Positions 44,728-57,554 are shown, counted from the stretch's first letter. The stretch is 64,000 bases of DNA from Mitsuaria sp. WAJ17 (GCF_014174515.1 NZ_JACJUG010000006.1:1-64000); one strand, 5' to 3'. Notes: a model not told the origin generated them from the sequence alone. Program-made: numbers and translations.

Positions 44728-45042
44728 ATGAGCGACGTTCAGCAACGCATTGACGACCTGGTCAAGAACAACCGGGTGGTGCTCTTCATGAAGGGCAATG
44801 CCCAGTTCCCCATGTGCGGCTTCTCGGGCCGCGCCGTGCAAATCCTCAAGGCCTGCGGCGTCACGGACCTCAAGACCGTCAACGTGCTGGAAGACGAGGA
44901 GGTGCGCCAGGGCATCAAGGAGTACGCCAACTGGCCGACCATCCCGCAGCTCTATATCGGCGGCGAGTTCATCGGCGGCTCGGACATCATGATGGAGATG
45001 TACGAGAGCGGCGAGCTGCAGCAGGCACTGGGCGGCCAGTGA
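44728..45042 (+). CDS. grxD: Monothiol glutaredoxin Grx4
   Basis: The 104-residue protein has the monothiol active site CGFS in [10 protein letters not shown] (near residue 29) and the glutathione-binding region [18 protein letters not shown]. Such proteins carry a [2Fe-2S] cluster and help in iron-sulfur delivery with BolA. AAGGAAT precedes ATG 44728. The next gene overlaps its end. Confidence 0.96.
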   Translation: MSDVQQRIDDLVKNNRVVLFMKGNAQFPMCGFSGRAVQILKACGVTDLKTVNVLEDEEVRQGIKEYANWPTIPQLYIGGEFIGGSDIMMEMYESGELQQALGGQ

Positions 45043-45632
45043 GCGCCACGCCCGCATCGCCGCAGCGCCTGATCGTGGGCATCAGCGGTGCCAGCGGCGC
45101 TGCCTATGGCCTGCAGTTGCTGCGTCGATGCCGGGAACTGGGGGTGCACACCCATCTGATCGCCACGCCCGCCGGCCTGCTCAATGTGCACCATGAGCTG
45201 GGCCTGGATCGCGAAGCGCTGGAGGCCGAAGCCACCCAGGCCCACGCGCCGGGCGACATCGGCGCCTGCGTGGCCAGCGGCAGCTTTGGCGCCACGGCCA
45301 TGGTGGTCGCGCCCTGCTCCATGAAGAGCCTGGCCGCCATCGCCCATGGCTTCGGAGACAACCTCCTCACTCGGGCCGCCGACGTCACGCTCAAGGAGCG
45401 TCGATGCCTGCTGCTGATGGTGCGCGAGACCCCCTTCAACCTGGCCCACCTGCGCAACATGACAGCCGTGACGGAGATGGGCGGCATCATCTTTCCGCCC
45501 CTGCCGGCTTTCTACCTGAAGCCCCAGAGCATGGACGAGCTGGTGGCCGAAGGCGTGGAACGTGTGCTGGACCTCTGCGGCATCACGGGGGCCCGGCCCC
45601 AGCGCTGGCAGGGCCTGCGCGAGGCGCGCTGA
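45039..45632 (+). CDS. ubiX: Flavin prenyltransferase UbiX
   Basis: UbiX makes prenylated FMN, the cofactor of the UbiD decarboxylase in ubiquinone synthesis. The 197-residue protein has [16 protein letters not shown], the [14 protein letters not shown] motif and [18 protein letters not shown] 45039 overlaps the grxD stop codon (GTGA) and is the only start that gives a normal length. Confidence 0.95.
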   Translation: MSATPASPQRLIVGISGASGAAYGLQLLRRCRELGVHTHLIATPAGLLNVHHELGLDREALEAEATQAHAPGDIGACVASGSFGATAMVVAPCSMKSLAAIAHGFGDNLLTRAADVTLKERRCLLLMVRETPFNLAHLRNMTAVTEMGGIIFPPLPAFYLKPQSMDELVAEGVERVLDLCGITGARPQRWQGLREAR

Positions 45633-45648
45633 GCCGCCCCGGCCCGCC

Positions 45649-46281
45649 TCAGCGCTCGCCCGGCATCAGCCACTTGCGCCGCGCACCCAGCACTGCATTG
45701 GGGTACTCCGGCCGCCCGCGGCTGCCGTTGTAGCGGCCCAGGGCCATGAAGAGATCACCGTTCTCGCGGTCCAGGTAGTGGCGCATGATCACGCAGCCAA
45801 AGCGCAGATTGGTCTGCATGTGGAAGAGGCGCGAGGCCTGACCGTCCCCGATCAAACGGGCCCAGAAGGGCATCACCTGCATGTAGCCGCGCGCACCGAC
45901 CACGCTGATCGCGTACTTGCGGAAGCCGCTCTCCACCTCGACCAGGCCCAGCACCAGGCTGGGATCCAGGCCGGCGCGCGTGGCTTCATACCAGAGGGTC
46001 TCGAGGAACTCGATGCGGGTCTGGGACTCGGTCTTGCGCGGCCGCAGGCGATCGCTCATGGTGCCCAGCCAGCGCAGATAGGCCAGGCGGTCGTCGATCT
46101 TCTCGAAGCGGGGCCGCGGTGGCGCGCTGTTGCGTATCGAGGCCGACAGCGCCGAACGCACCGAATCCGCCAGGGGCTCCTCGACCTGGGCGCCAGCCCA
46201 GGCCCGGCCCGCAGGCAGGAGGCTCAGCAGCGATGCAGCAAGAAGGCCGCGCCGGGCGCGGGATGCTGGCTGCATCGGCAC
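45649..46281 (-). CDS. Lytic transglycosylase (SLT domain)
   Basis: The 210-residue periplasmic protein starts with a twin-arginine-like or Sec signal (RARRGLLAASLLSLLPAGRA). It has an SLT fold: catalytic Glu in LVEVESGFRKYAIS (near residue 117), ARGYMQVMPFWARL, and ALGRYNGSRGRPEYP. It would cleave peptidoglycan to anhydromuropeptides, the substrates recycled by AmpD. It begins right after proS, so both may be co-transcribed. Confidence 0.88.
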   Translation of the reverse strand: MPMQPASRARRGLLAASLLSLLPAGRAWAGAQVEEPLADSVRSALSASIRNSAPPRPRFEKIDDRLAYLRWLGTMSDRLRPRKTESQTRIEFLETLWYEATRAGLDPSLVLGLVEVESGFRKYAISVVGARGYMQVMPFWARLIGDGQASRLFHMQTNLRFGCVIMRHYLDRENGDLFMALGRYNGSRGRPEYPNAVLGARRKWLMPGER

Positions 46282-46282
46282 C

Positions 46283-48028
46283 TCAGGCCTTCAGTCGGGC
46301 CTGCAGATGTGCCACCACCTCGGCCAGGGCCAGCTTGGTCGCCTCGGCATCGCGGCGGCCCTGGTACTCGACCTGGCCTTCCTTCAGACCACGGTCGGAC
46401 AGCACCACGCGGTGCGGCACGCCGATCAGCTCCCAGTCAGCGAACATGGCCCCGGGGCGCTCACCACGATCGTCCAGCAGAACGTCAATACCCAGCGCCT
46501 GCAGCTGCTCGTACAGCTGCTGGGCGGCGGCCTTCACCTCCTCGCTGCGGTCCATGCCGATGGGGCAGATCGCGACGGTGAAGGGGGCGATGGAATCCGG
46601 CCAGATGATGCCGCGCTCGTCATGGTTCTGCTCGATGGCGGCGCCCAGGATGCGGGTCACGCCAATGCCGTAGCACCCCATCTCGAAGGGCTTGGGCTTG
46701 CCGGTCTCGTCGAGGAAGGTGGCATTCATGGCTGCCGAATACTTGGTGCCCAGGTAGAACACATGGCCCACCTCGATGCCGCGCTGAATGGCCAGCAAGC
46801 CCTTGCCATCGGGCGAAGGGTCGCCAGCGACCACATTGCGGATGTCGGCCACGAGATCGGGCTCGGGCAGGTCACGGCCCCAGTTGGCGCCAGTGAAGTG
46901 GAAGTCGGCCTCGTTGGCGCCGCAGACGAAATCGGCCATCTGCGCGACGGTGCGGTCCGCCACGATCTTCACCGGCTGCTTCAGGCCGATGGGGCCCAGG
47001 TAGCCGGGCTTGCAGCCGAAGTGCGATTCGATCTCGCCCACGGTGGCGAAGCGGAAGCCACCCTTGAGGCCCTCGATCTTGCCAGCCTTGACCTCGTTGA
47101 GCTCGTGGTCCCCGCGCACCAGCAGCAGCCAGACCTGAGTCTTGGCCACTTCACCATGCTCGTTGAGCTCGTCGGTGGCCAGCACCAGGGACTTGACGGT
47201 CTGCGCCAGGGGCAGGCCCAGCAGGGCGGCCACATCCTCGCAGGTACTCTTGCCCGGCGTAGGCGTCTTGGCCAGGGCCAGGGCCGCGGCGGCGCGATCG
47301 GCCAGCAGGGGCAGGGCCTCGGCCAGCTCGATGTTGGCAGCGTAGTCGCTGTCGGGGCAGTAGACGATGGCGTCCTCGCCCGTCTCGGCGATCACCTGGA
47401 ATTCATGCGAGCGGTCGCCGCCGATGGCGCCGGTGTCGGCGGCCACGGCACGGTACTCCAGGCCCAGGCGATCGAAGATCTTGCAGTAGGCCTGGAACAT
47501 GTTCTCGTAGCTGCGGCCAGCGGCTTCCACGTCACGGTCGAAGGAGTAGGCGTCCTTCATGGTGAACTCGCGGCCGCGCATCACGCCAAAGCGGGGACGG
47601 CGCTCGTCGCGGAACTTGGTCTGGATGTGATAGAGGTTCTTGGGCAGCTGCTTGTAAGAGCGCAGCTCCTGGCGGGCGATGTCGGTCACCACCTCCTCGC
47701 TGGTCGGCTGGATGATGAAGTCACGGCCATGGCGGTCCTTCACGCGCAGCAACTCGGGGCCCATCTTGTCGAAGCGGCCGGTCTCCTGCCAAAGCTCGGC
47801 CGGCTGCACCACGGGCATCAACAGCTCGACGGCACCGGCGCGGTTCATCTCCTCGCGGATGATGCCTTCCACCTTGCGGATCACGCGCAGGCCCATGGGC
47901 ATGTAGTTGTAGATGCCGGCGCCCAGGCGCTTGATCATGCCGGCTCGCATCATGAGCTTGTGGCTGACGACTTCGGCGTCGGCGGGGGCTTCCTTGAGCG
48001 TGGAGACGAAGAACTGAGTGGCTTTCAT
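46283..48028 (-). CDS. proS: Prolyl-tRNA synthetase
   Basis: The 581-residue class II synthetase has motif 2/3 regions [20 protein letters not shown] and [17 protein letters not shown], an editing (INS) domain between about residues 230 and 390, and an anticodon-binding C-terminus. It is the bacterial long type. The start at 48028 ([15 protein letters not shown]) is conserved; the longer upstream frame is antisense to rppH. Confidence 0.97.
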   Translation of the reverse strand: MKATQFFVSTLKEAPADAEVVSHKLMMRAGMIKRLGAGIYNYMPMGLRVIRKVEGIIREEMNRAGAVELLMPVVQPAELWQETGRFDKMGPELLRVKDRHGRDFIIQPTSEEVVTDIARQELRSYKQLPKNLYHIQTKFRDERRPRFGVMRGREFTMKDAYSFDRDVEAAGRSYENMFQAYCKIFDRLGLEYRAVAADTGAIGGDRSHEFQVIAETGEDAIVYCPDSDYAANIELAEALPLLADRAAAALALAKTPTPGKSTCEDVAALLGLPLAQTVKSLVLATDELNEHGEVAKTQVWLLLVRGDHELNEVKAGKIEGLKGGFRFATVGEIESHFGCKPGYLGPIGLKQPVKIVADRTVAQMADFVCGANEADFHFTGANWGRDLPEPDLVADIRNVVAGDPSPDGKGLLAIQRGIEVGHVFYLGTKYSAAMNATFLDETGKPKPFEMGCYGIGVTRILGAAIEQNHDERGIIWPDSIAPFTVAICPIGMDRSEEVKAAAQQLYEQLQALGIDVLLDDRGERPGAMFADWELIGVPHRVVLSDRGLKEGQVEYQGRRDAEATKLALAEVVAHLQARLKA

Positions 48029-48152
48029 CGCGGAGACTGCGGAGTAAGAACCGGCAGCGCGCCGTCCCGGCACCCAGCTGACAGCGGGCGCCCGGCTGGC
48101 GCGCCTGGGCTTGGGGTTAGCGAGGATCATGCAAGGGGTGAGGCCCGATGCA

Positions 48153-48188
48153 ATAATCAATCCAACTAAAGATTTGAGGTTGATTATG
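48153..48188 (+). promoter_or_regulatory. Start-codon-occluding hairpin of rppH
   Basis: ATAATCAA-T-CC (48153-48163) can pair with GG-TTGATTAT (48178-48187), with one bulged base, so the stem includes the AT of the ATG (48186-48188) and part of the GAGG ribosome site. It may tune rppH translation. Confidence 0.45.
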
Positions 48189-48803
48189 CTCGACCGTGAA
48201 GGCTTCAGGCCCAACGTCGGCATCATCCTGCTCAACCACCGGAACGAAGTGTTCTGGGGCAAGCGCATTCGCACGCACTCCTGGCAGTTCCCGCAAGGGG
48301 GCATCAAGCATGGCGAAACGCCCGAGCAGGCGATGTTCAGAGAGCTCCACGAGGAAGTGGGCTTGAGGTCAGAGCATGTGCGCATCATCGCGCGCACACG
48401 CGACTGGTTGCGCTATGAGGTGCCCGAGCACTACATACGCCGCGACGCCCGTGGCCATTACCGGGGCCAGAAACAGATCTGGTTCCTGCTGCAGTTGATG
48501 GGTCGCGACAGCGACATGAACCTGCGCGCCACCGACCACCCCGAGTTCGACGCCTGGCGTTGGAATGACTATTGGGTGCCGCTTGAGGCGGTGATCGAAT
48601 TCAAACGCGGGGTCTACCAGATGGCGCTCACCGAGCTGGCGCGCTTCCTGCCTCGCACCAGCCACCACAACCGCTACCTGCGCGCAGGCATGCGGCCTCA
48701 GCAGCACCGGCAGGATCACGGCCCGGGTCGCGGCCCCTCGGCCAACGACGACAGCGCCACTGAGGCGCCACAGGACCCCGGCAAGGACGCTGCCGAGCAC
48801 TGA
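48186..48803 (+). CDS. rppH: RNA pyrophosphohydrolase (Nudix)
   Basis: RppH removes pyrophosphate from mRNA 5' ends and starts RNase E-dependent decay. The 205-residue protein has the Nudix box [17 protein letters not shown] and HEEVGL. It begins [15 protein letters not shown] at 48186. After residue 165 there is a hydrophilic tail not needed for the fold (RQDHGPGRG). It is divergent from proS, its usual neighbour. Confidence 0.95.
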   Translation: MLDREGFRPNVGIILLNHRNEVFWGKRIRTHSWQFPQGGIKHGETPEQAMFRELHEEVGLRSEHVRIIARTRDWLRYEVPEHYIRRDARGHYRGQKQIWFLLQLMGRDSDMNLRATDHPEFDAWRWNDYWVPLEAVIEFKRGVYQMALTELARFLPRTSHHNRYLRAGMRPQQHRQDHGPGRGPSANDDSATEAPQDPGKDAAEH

Positions 48804-48820
48804 GCGTCCGCCTCCATGAC

Positions 48821-48848
48821 AAAGGCCCGCCAAGCGGGCCTTTGTCTT
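48821..48848. terminator. Terminator between rppH and proB
   Basis: AAAGGCCCGC (48821-48830) pairs with GCGGGCCTTT (48834-48843) and is followed by GTCTT. It serves the convergent pair rppH and proB. Confidence 0.85.
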
Positions 48849-48869
48849 GTGGAGCTTCCGCGCGGCGCT

Positions 48870-51175
<2,306 letters not shown>

Positions 51176-51247
51176 GTCTGAACGCTCAGTGTGAACGATG
51201 TGGCCGGCTGCTGCCACCACATCGTCTATTCGGTCGGGTCAGAGGAC

Positions 51248-51505
51248 TCAGACCGGCGTCACGACCACGGTCGAGCGGTTGTTCTCGCCCTTGGTGGTGA
51301 AGGACACGGTACCGTCGATCAGCGCGAACAGGGTGTGGTCCTTGCCCATGCCGACATTGGTGCCGGCGTGGAACTTGGTACCGCGCTGACGCACGATGAT
51401 GGAACCGGCCGAGATGGCCTGGCCGCCGTACACCTTCACGCCCAGCATCTTCGGTTTGGAATCGCGGCCGTTTCGGGTCGAGCCGCCGCCCTTTTTCTGT
51501 GCCAT
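51248..51505 (-). CDS. rpmA: Ribosomal protein L27
   Basis: The 85-residue protein has the conserved start [15 protein letters not shown] and [17 protein letters not shown]27 reaches the peptidyl-transferase centre of the 50S subunit. It follows rplU after 34 bases, with AAGGAG before the ATG. Confidence 0.98.
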   Translation of the reverse strand: MAQKKGGGSTRNGRDSKPKMLGVKVYGGQAISAGSIIVRQRGTKFHAGTNVGMGKDHTLFALIDGTVSFTTKGENNRSTVVVTPV

Positions 51506-51539
51506 GGATTACTCCTTGAACTGTTGCTAGAGCGAGGGA

Positions 51540-51851
51540 TCAGCCGTTGACCGCGCTGATTTCCAGCTCGGTGTAGGTCTGGCGATGGCCTTGGCTCTTC
51601 TTGTAGTGCTTGCGACGACGCAGCTTGAAGATGCGCACCTTGTCGTGCTTGCCCTGGGCCACGACAGTGGCCTTGACGCTCGCGCCAGCAACCAAGGGAG
51701 TGCCGATCTTCAGTTCCGCGCCGTTACCCACGGCGAGAACTTGATCGATCACGATCTCTTGGCCAACTTCCGCAGCAATCTGTTCTACCTTGATCTTTTC
51801 GCCAGCAGCAACCTTGTATTGCTTGCCACCGGTTTTTATGACCGCGTACAT
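51540..51851 (-). CDS. rplU: Ribosomal protein L21
   Basis: The 103-residue protein begins [19 protein letters not shown] and ends with the RNA-binding [18 protein letters not shown]. The start at 51851 is the family start; an upstream in-frame Met would add 13 foreign residues. It is first in the rplU-rpmA transcript. Confidence 0.98.
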   Translation of the reverse strand: MYAVIKTGGKQYKVAAGEKIKVEQIAAEVGQEIVIDQVLAVGNGAELKIGTPLVAGASVKATVVAQGKHDKVRIFKLRRRKHYKKSQGHRQTYTELEISAVNG

Positions 51852-51966
51852 ATCAGCCCTTTCAATGAAACTACCTGCCGGCACCACCACCAGGCGCTCG
51901 AACTGAGCACCGCAGCACCAGGCCCGCAGGCCTAAGCCTCCGCACGCATTGCGCGCAGAGCCGATG

Positions 51967-51996
51967 ACTATAACATGATCGCTTACCCCTACTCAA
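51967..51996 (-). promoter_or_regulatory. rplU-rpmA promoter
   Basis: On the minus strand TTGAGT (51991-51996), an 18-bp spacer and TATAGT (51967-51972) give a good sigma-70 promoter and a leader of about 110 nt before rplU. Confidence 0.7.
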
Positions 51997-52077
51997 GCAC
52001 CCCGATGCTGCCGTGGGAAGCTTCCGACGCCAGCAGGGGCGGCGGGATACAAGGCGAACACCCCCCGCCGCGCTTCC

Positions 52078-52083
52078 TATAAT
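52078..52083 (+). promoter_or_regulatory. ispB -10 element
   Basis: Consensus TATAAT lies 28 bases before the chosen ispB start, divergent from the rplU promoter. No clear -35 is visible. Confidence 0.5.
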
Positions 52084-52111
52084 CCCGGCTTCGCCCAATA
52101 GTGAGCCCAGA

Positions 52112-53101
52112 GTGCACGCCCTGTCTGCCTCGTCCCCCCTTCAAGAGGTTCTCGCCGCGCTGGACGCGGACATGCGCGAGGTGGATGCCGTCATCGCCCG
52201 TCGCCTGACCTCTGACGTCGCCCTCGTCAACCAGATCGCAGGCTATATCGTCCATGCTGGCGGCAAGCGCATGCGACCCAAGCTCGTCCTGCTGTTCGCG
52301 AACGCCCTGGGCTTCCAGGGGCCGGAGCGCTTCGAGCTGGCCGCCGTGGTGGAGTTCATCCACACCGCCACACTGCTGCATGACGATGTCGTCGATGAAT
52401 CCTCGCTGCGCCGAGGCAAGCAGACCGCCAACGCACTCTTCGGCAACGCTGCCAGCGTGCTGGTGGGGGACTTCCTCTATTCGCGCGCCTTCCAGATGAT
52501 GGTCTCCACCAACCGGATGCGCGTGCTGGACGTGCTGGCCGAGGCCACCAACATCATTGCCGAAGGTGAGGTCCTGCAGCTGATGAACATGCACGACCCC
52601 GACATCTCCGTCGAGGACTACCTGCGCGTCATCCGCTACAAGACCGCCAAGCTCTTCGAGGCCAGCGCCCGCCTGGGCGCCGTGCTGGCGGATGCCAAGC
52701 CCGACATCGAGGACGCCTGCGCAGCCTATGGCCGCGCCCTGGGCACCGCCTTCCAGCTCATCGACGACGTCCTGGACTACGAAGGCGACACCCAATCCCT
52801 GGGCAAGAACGTGGGCGACGACCTGCGCGAAGGCAAACCCACCCTGCCCCTGCTGGTGGCCATGGAGCGCGGCAGCGCCGCACAACGGGAACTGATTCGC
52901 CACGCCATCCAGCATGGCGAAGTGCAACGCCTGCCGGACATCATCGAGATCGTGCGCAGCACGGGGGCACTGGAAGCCACCCGCGAGGCGGCACGACAGG
53001 AGGCCGAGCATGCCCGCGAAAAACTTTCTCTACTCCCTCTTAACAAGTGGCAGGAAGCTCTGCTAGAATTCGCGTTTCTGTCGGTGAACAGGTCCAACTG
53101 A
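52112..53101 (+). CDS. ispB: Octaprenyl diphosphate synthase
   Basis: IspB makes the ubiquinone side chain from FPP and IPP. The 329-residue protein has GGKRMRP, the first Asp-rich motif LLHDDVVD (about residue 90), GEVLQL, and the second motif QLIDDVLDYEGD. No ATG lies near the expected N-terminus; GTG 52112 (VHALSASSPLQEV) downstream of the TATAAT is the likely start. tRNA-Pro follows after 79 bases. Confidence 0.93.
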   Translation: MHALSASSPLQEVLAALDADMREVDAVIARRLTSDVALVNQIAGYIVHAGGKRMRPKLVLLFANALGFQGPERFELAAVVEFIHTATLLHDDVVDESSLRRGKQTANALFGNAASVLVGDFLYSRAFQMMVSTNRMRVLDVLAEATNIIAEGEVLQLMNMHDPDISVEDYLRVIRYKTAKLFEASARLGAVLADAKPDIEDACAAYGRALGTAFQLIDDVLDYEGDTQSLGKNVGDDLREGKPTLPLLVAMERGSAAQRELIRHAIQHGEVQRLPDIIEIVRSTGALEATREAARQEAEHAREKLSLLPLNKWQEALLEFAFLSVNRSN

Positions 53102-53180
53102 GAAGCAAAGAAGAAGCAAAGGCTGAAAAGCCTGAGCTGCATCACTGCACCAGGGGGCTTGTTCAGACTGATAAGAACAT

Positions 53181-53257
53181 CGGGGTGTAGCTTAGCCTGG
53201 TAGAGCGCTACGTTCGGGACGTAGAGGCCGGAGGTTCGAATCCTCTCACCCCGACCA
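53181..53257 (+). tRNA. tRNA-Pro (anticodon CGG)
   Basis: A 77-nt cloverleaf is readable: acceptor CGGGGTG/CACCCCG, anticodon stem CTACG/CGTAG with loop TTCGGGA (anticodon CGG), T loop TTCGAAT, discriminator A and CCA. The C1-G72 pair is normal for bacterial tRNA-Pro. Confidence 0.95.
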
Positions 53258-53343
53258 GATTTTTTGGCTTGACGCCTGTTTTTTCCGGACACGAACCCCT
53301 GGTTCGCCGGGCAACAGGCCAGCTCAAGCCCCAGACGACATCA

Positions 53344-53372
53344 AACGGCGCCTTCGGGCGCCGTTTTCGTTT
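53344..53372 (+). terminator. Terminator downstream of tRNA-Pro
   Basis: AACGGCGCC (53344-53352), TTCG loop, GGCGCCGTT (53357-53365), then TTCGTTT. The remaining bases to pilB (53373-53569) hold no gene and no sigma-54 site that I could recognise. Confidence 0.85.
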
Positions 53373-53569
53373 GGACTCACGAGACACAACTGGTCGCAAA
53401 TCTCCGGCCAATGTGGTGTGATTGCGAGGAATTCCCGGGCTTTCCAGTGCCGCAGAGGGTCCGGGCTCGGTTTACAGTGCCAGTTGCAGTCCTTGCGCCT
53501 GTATGCCCATGCATGCAGGCGCCCCGAAAAGGCCTACGCTGATATTCGTTGGGAAGCTCACCGCTCGTC

Positions 53570-55294
53570 ATGCAAGCCGAATCACCGCTGGTCGATCCAT
53601 CATCCATGCTGTCCGGGGTTGCGCGCGTGCTCGTGCATGCCGGCAAGCTGCCTGCCAAGCAGGCCGAGGATCTCGTTCGCCAATCGCGCGAAAAGAAGAT
53701 CAGCTTCGTCAACGCGCTCATCGGCGCCAACCTGATCTCGCCCAGCGAGCTGGCGCACACGCTCTCCAGCGCGCTGGCCGTGCCCTTGCTGGACCTCAGC
53801 GCCCTGGACGCGCAACGGCTCCCGCACAACATCATCGACAGCAAGCTGGCGCAGCAGTACCAGGTGCTTGCCCTGGGCCGTCGCGGCAACCGTCTCTTCA
53901 TTGGTGGGGCGGACCCCACCGAACCGGAAGTCGTCGAGCGCATCAAGTTCGCCACCCAGCTCTCGCCGGAATGGGTGATCGTCGAGCATGACAAGCTGCA
54001 GAAGATGCTGCAGGGGACGACCACCAACACGGTCGAGGCCCTGGAGTCGATCGCCGGTGGCGATTTCGACTTCGACATCGCCGAGGAAGACGCCTCCCCG
54101 CAGGAAGAGACGCCCGAGATCGCCGATGTCGAGGACGCGCCTGTCGTGCGCTTCCTGCAGAAGATGCTGGTGGACGCCATCAACATGCGGGCCTCCGATC
54201 TTCACTTCGAGCCCTACGAGTACAACTACCGCGTCCGCTTCCGCGTCGATGGTGAGCTGCGTGAGATCACGCAGCCGCCCGTGGCCATCAAGGACAAGCT
54301 GGCTTCCCGCATCAAGGTGATCTCGCGCATGGACATCGCCGAACGCCGGGTGCCGCAAGACGGCCGGATGAAGCTGAAGTTCGGCTCCAAGTCCATCGAC
54401 TTCCGGGTCTCGACGCTGCCCACGCTCTTCGGCGAGAAGATCGTGATCCGTATCCTGGATTCGTCCTCCGCCAAGCTGGGCATCGATGCCCTCGGCTATG
54501 AAAAGGCCGAGAAGGACCGCCTGATGGCCTGCATCAACAGGCCCTACGGCATGATCCTGGTCACCGGCCCCACGGGTTCAGGCAAGACGGTGTCGCTGTA
54601 CACCTGCCTGAACATCCTGAACCAGCCGGGCGTCAACATCTCCACGGTGGAGGACCCTGCCGAAATCAACCTGCCCGGCATCAACCAGGTCAACGTCAAC
54701 GACAAGGCCGGCCTCACCTTCTCCGCGGCCCTGAAGTCCTTCCTGCGCCAAGATCCGGATGTGATCATGGTGGGCGAGATCCGGGACCTGGAGACGGCCG
54801 ACATCGCCATCAAAGCCGCCCAGACCGGCCACATGGTGATGTCCACCCTGCACACCAACGACGGCCCGACGACGCTGACCCGCCTGATGAACATGGGCGT
54901 GGCGCCGTTCAACATCGCATCCTCCGTGCTGCTGATCACGGCCCAGCGACTGGCCCGTCGTTTGTGCGAAAACTGCAAGGCGCAGGCGGACTATCCCCGC
55001 GAAGCCCTGCTGCGTGCCGGCTTCAAGGACGAAGACCTGGACGGCTCCTGGCGCCCCTACCGCGCGGTGGGCTGCTCCGCCTGCAACAACGGCTACAAGG
55101 GACGGGTGGGCCTGTACCAGGTCATGCCCATCACCGAGGCCATCCAGCGCATCATCCTCAGCCAGGGCACGGCCATCGACATTGCCGACCAGGCACGAAA
55201 GGAAGGCGTGCGGGATCTTCGTCAGTCCGGGCTCGTCAAGGTCCGGGCGGGCGTCACCACGCTGGAAGAAGTCCTGGCGGCCACCAACGAATAG
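53570..55294 (+). CDS. pilB: Type IV pilus assembly ATPase PilB
   Basis: PilB is the hexameric ATPase that powers pilus extension. The 574-residue protein has an N-terminal MshEN domain (about 15-150), the N2 domain (RASDLHFEPYEYNYRVRFR), Walker A GPTGSGKT (near residue 335), Asp box, Walker B VGEIRDLETADIA, His box and a tetracysteine zinc site (CENC and CSAC). The start at 53570 (MQAESPLVD) is chosen over an unlikely upstream GTG-type extension. It heads the pilB-pilC-pilD cluster. Confidence 0.96.
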   Translation: MQAESPLVDPSSMLSGVARVLVHAGKLPAKQAEDLVRQSREKKISFVNALIGANLISPSELAHTLSSALAVPLLDLSALDAQRLPHNIIDSKLAQQYQVLALGRRGNRLFIGGADPTEPEVVERIKFATQLSPEWVIVEHDKLQKMLQGTTTNTVEALESIAGGDFDFDIAEEDASPQEETPEIADVEDAPVVRFLQKMLVDAINMRASDLHFEPYEYNYRVRFRVDGELREITQPPVAIKDKLASRIKVISRMDIAERRVPQDGRMKLKFGSKSIDFRVSTLPTLFGEKIVIRILDSSSAKLGIDALGYEKAEKDRLMACINRPYGMILVTGPTGSGKTVSLYTCLNILNQPGVNISTVEDPAEINLPGINQVNVNDKAGLTFSAALKSFLRQDPDVIMVGEIRDLETADIAIKAAQTGHMVMSTLHTNDGPTTLTRLMNMGVAPFNIASSVLLITAQRLARRLCENCKAQADYPREALLRAGFKDEDLDGSWRPYRAVGCSACNNGYKGRVGLYQVMPITEAIQRIILSQGTAIDIADQARKEGVRDLRQSGLVKVRAGVTTLEEVLAATNE

Positions 55295-55376
55295 CCACCC
55301 AGTCCAACACAGACAGCAGTACCGCTGACCACAGCGGCGGCAACGACAACAGGGCCTCTGACGCCCGGGAGTGAAT

Positions 55377-56606
55377 ATGGCGACAAGCGCGAGCCCCAGC
55401 ACCACCAAGGGGGTGAACGAGCAGGTCTTCGAATGGGAAGGCAAGGACCGCAATGGCAAGGTCGTGCGCGGCGAGATGCGCGCCGGCGGCGAGGCCATGG
55501 TGAGCGCCTCGCTGCGCCGTCAGGGCATCCTGGTCAGCAAGGTCAAGAAGCGCCGGGCCAGCGGCGGCAGGTCCATCAAGCAGAAGGACATCGCCGTCTT
55601 CACCCGCCAGCTGGCCACCATGATGAGGGCAGGCGTGCCGCTGCTGCAGGCCTTCGACATCGTCGGCCGAGGCGCCACCAATCCACGCCTGACCAAGCTG
55701 CTCAATGACATCCGCCAGGACGTCGAGACCGGCACCAGCCTCTCCTCAGCCTTCCGCAAGCACCCGGTCTACTTTGACGCCCTGTACTGCAACCTGGTAG
55801 AGGCCGGCGAAGCGGGCGGTATCCTAGAGCAGCTGCTGGACCGCCTGGCGATGTACCAGGAAAAGACCGTCGCCATCAAGCAGAAGATCAAGTCGGCACT
55901 GACATACCCGATCGCTGTGATGGTCGTGGCCTTCGTGGTGCTGGCCGTGATCATGATCTTCGTGGTGCCCTCGTTCAAGAATGTGTTCACGTCCTTCGGC
56001 GCCGACCTGCCGGCGCCGACCCTCTTCGTCATTGCGCTGTCCGAGTTCTTCGTGTCCTACTGGTGGCTGGTCTTCGGCACCATTGGCGGGGGGCTCTACT
56101 TCTTCTTCCAGAGCTGGAAACGCTCCGAAAAGATGCAGAAGACCATGGACCGCCTGCTGCTGAAGATCCCGGTGTTCGGGGACCTGCTCTTCAAGTCGGC
56201 CCTCGCCCGCTGGACGCGCACCCTGGCCACCATGTTTGCCGCCGGCGTCCCGCTGGTGGAAGCGCTGGACTCCGTCGGCGGCGCCTCCGGCAATGCCGTG
56301 TTCACGGAAGCCACCGAGAAGATCCAGCGCGACGTCTCCACGGGTTCCGCGCTCACGGCCTCCATGCAGTCCACCGGCCTGTTCCCGGTGATGGTGCTGC
56401 AGATGGCTGGCATCGGCGAAGAGTCCGGCTCCCTGGACCACATGCTGGCCAAGGCGGCCGAGTTCTACGAGGAAGAGGTGGACGAGGCGGTGAAGGCGCT
56501 GTCCAGCCTGATGGAGCCCTTCATCATCGTCCTGCTGGGCGGGATGATCGGCGGCATCGTGGTCGCCATGTATCTGCCCATCTTCAAACTGGGTCAGGTG
56601 GTCTGA
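55377..56606 (+). CDS. pilC: Type IV pilus inner-membrane platform protein PilC
   Basis: The 409-residue platform protein has two GspF repeats (FTRQLATMMRAGVPLLQAF and WTRTLATMFAAGVPLVEAL) and three to four membrane helices. It couples PilB to pilin extraction. ATG 55377 has GGGAG upstream; GTG 55371 in frame is an alternative. pilD follows after 3 bases. Confidence 0.96.
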   Translation: MATSASPSTTKGVNEQVFEWEGKDRNGKVVRGEMRAGGEAMVSASLRRQGILVSKVKKRRASGGRSIKQKDIAVFTRQLATMMRAGVPLLQAFDIVGRGATNPRLTKLLNDIRQDVETGTSLSSAFRKHPVYFDALYCNLVEAGEAGGILEQLLDRLAMYQEKTVAIKQKIKSALTYPIAVMVVAFVVLAVIMIFVVPSFKNVFTSFGADLPAPTLFVIALSEFFVSYWWLVFGTIGGGLYFFFQSWKRSEKMQKTMDRLLLKIPVFGDLLFKSALARWTRTLATMFAAGVPLVEALDSVGGASGNAVFTEATEKIQRDVSTGSALTASMQSTGLFPVMVLQMAGIGEESGSLDHMLAKAAEFYEEEVDEAVKALSSLMEPFIIVLLGGMIGGIVVAMYLPIFKLGQVV

Positions 56607-56609
56607 CAC

Positions 56610-57554
56610 ATGCCCTTCGTGATCGCGCCGGACTGGCAGTACCTGCTCAGTCCCTGGGCCCTGGGCCTGCTGGGCCTGTGCATTGGCAGTTTCCTGAACG
56701 TGGTGGTGTTGCGACTGCCACGCATGATGGAACGGGACTGGACCCATGACGCCTCGGCACACCTCGGTGATGCCCAGGTGCTCGAACGCACGGCCGGGCT
56801 GCCGGCAGCGGAGGCCGGCCCGCTGGCCGAGCAGATCCGCCAGCTGGGAGAGGCCGTGGAGAAGCTGCCTCCCTTCACGCTGTCTCGTCCCCGCTCATGC
56901 TGCCCGAAATGCAAGCACCAACTGGCCTGGCACGAGAACCTGCCGCTGCTGGGCTGGTTGCGCCTGGGCGGCCGCTGCGCGTCCTGCAAGACGCCCATCT
57001 CTTTCCGCTACCCGCTTCTCGAAGCCCTGACCGGCACCCTGTTCGCGCTCATCGCCTGGCGCTTCGGCCCGCAGGCCCAGGCCTTGCTGTGGTGCGGCTT
57101 CACAGCGGCCCTGATCGCCCTGGCGGCCATCGACTGGGACACGACCCTGCTGCCCGACAGCATCAACCAGCCCCTTCTGTGGGCCGGCCTGTGGGCCGCT
57201 CTGCTGGGCTGGACCCTACCCCTGGACCAGGCCCTGATCGGGGCACTGACAGGCTATCTGAGCCTCTGGTCGGTCTATTGGCTGTTCAAGCTCCTGACCG
57301 GCAAAGAAGGCATGGGCTACGGTGACTTCAAGCTCCTGGCCGCGCTCGGCGCCTGGCTGGGCTGGCAAATGGTGTTGCCCATCGTGCTGAGCGCCTCGGT
57401 GATCGGCGCCATCGTGGGCATCGCCATGAAGCTCACCAGCAGCCTGCGCGAGGGCCGCTATGTCCCCTTCGGCCCCTTCCTGGCGGGCGGCGGGCTGGCC
57501 GTGCTGCTGATCGGCCCCGCCCGACTCATGGGCTGGTGGCTGGGCGGATATTGA
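56610..57554 (+). CDS. pilD: Prepilin peptidase / N-methyltransferase PilD
   Basis: PilD cleaves type IV prepilins and methylates the new N-terminus. The 314-residue polytopic protein has the zinc tetracysteine CPKC (about residue 97) and CASC (about 123), and the two catalytic Asp regions [12 protein letters not shown] and [14 protein letters not shown]. An insertion of about 45 residues ([17 protein letters not shown]) lies before the zinc site. Confidence 0.96.
   Translation: MPFVIAPDWQYLLSPWALGLLGLCIGSFLNVVVLRLPRMMERDWTHDASAHLGDAQVLERTAGLPAAEAGPLAEQIRQLGEAVEKLPPFTLSRPRSCCPKCKHQLAWHENLPLLGWLRLGGRCASCKTPISFRYPLLEALTGTLFALIAWRFGPQAQALLWCGFTAALIALAAIDWDTTLLPDSINQPLLWAGLWAALLGWTLPLDQALIGALTGYLSLWSVYWLFKLLTGKEGMGYGDFKLLAALGAWLGWQMVLPIVLSASVIGAIVGIAMKLTSSLREGRYVPFGPFLAGGGLAVLLIGPARLMGWWLGGY

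Noticed and set aside
46130..48169. Plus-strand 679-codon open frame
   Set aside because: Shadow of proS.
53373..53569. Sigma-54 promoter for pilB
   Set aside because: PilR is present, but I could not find a TGGC-N8-TTGC type element at the right spacing upstream of pilB.
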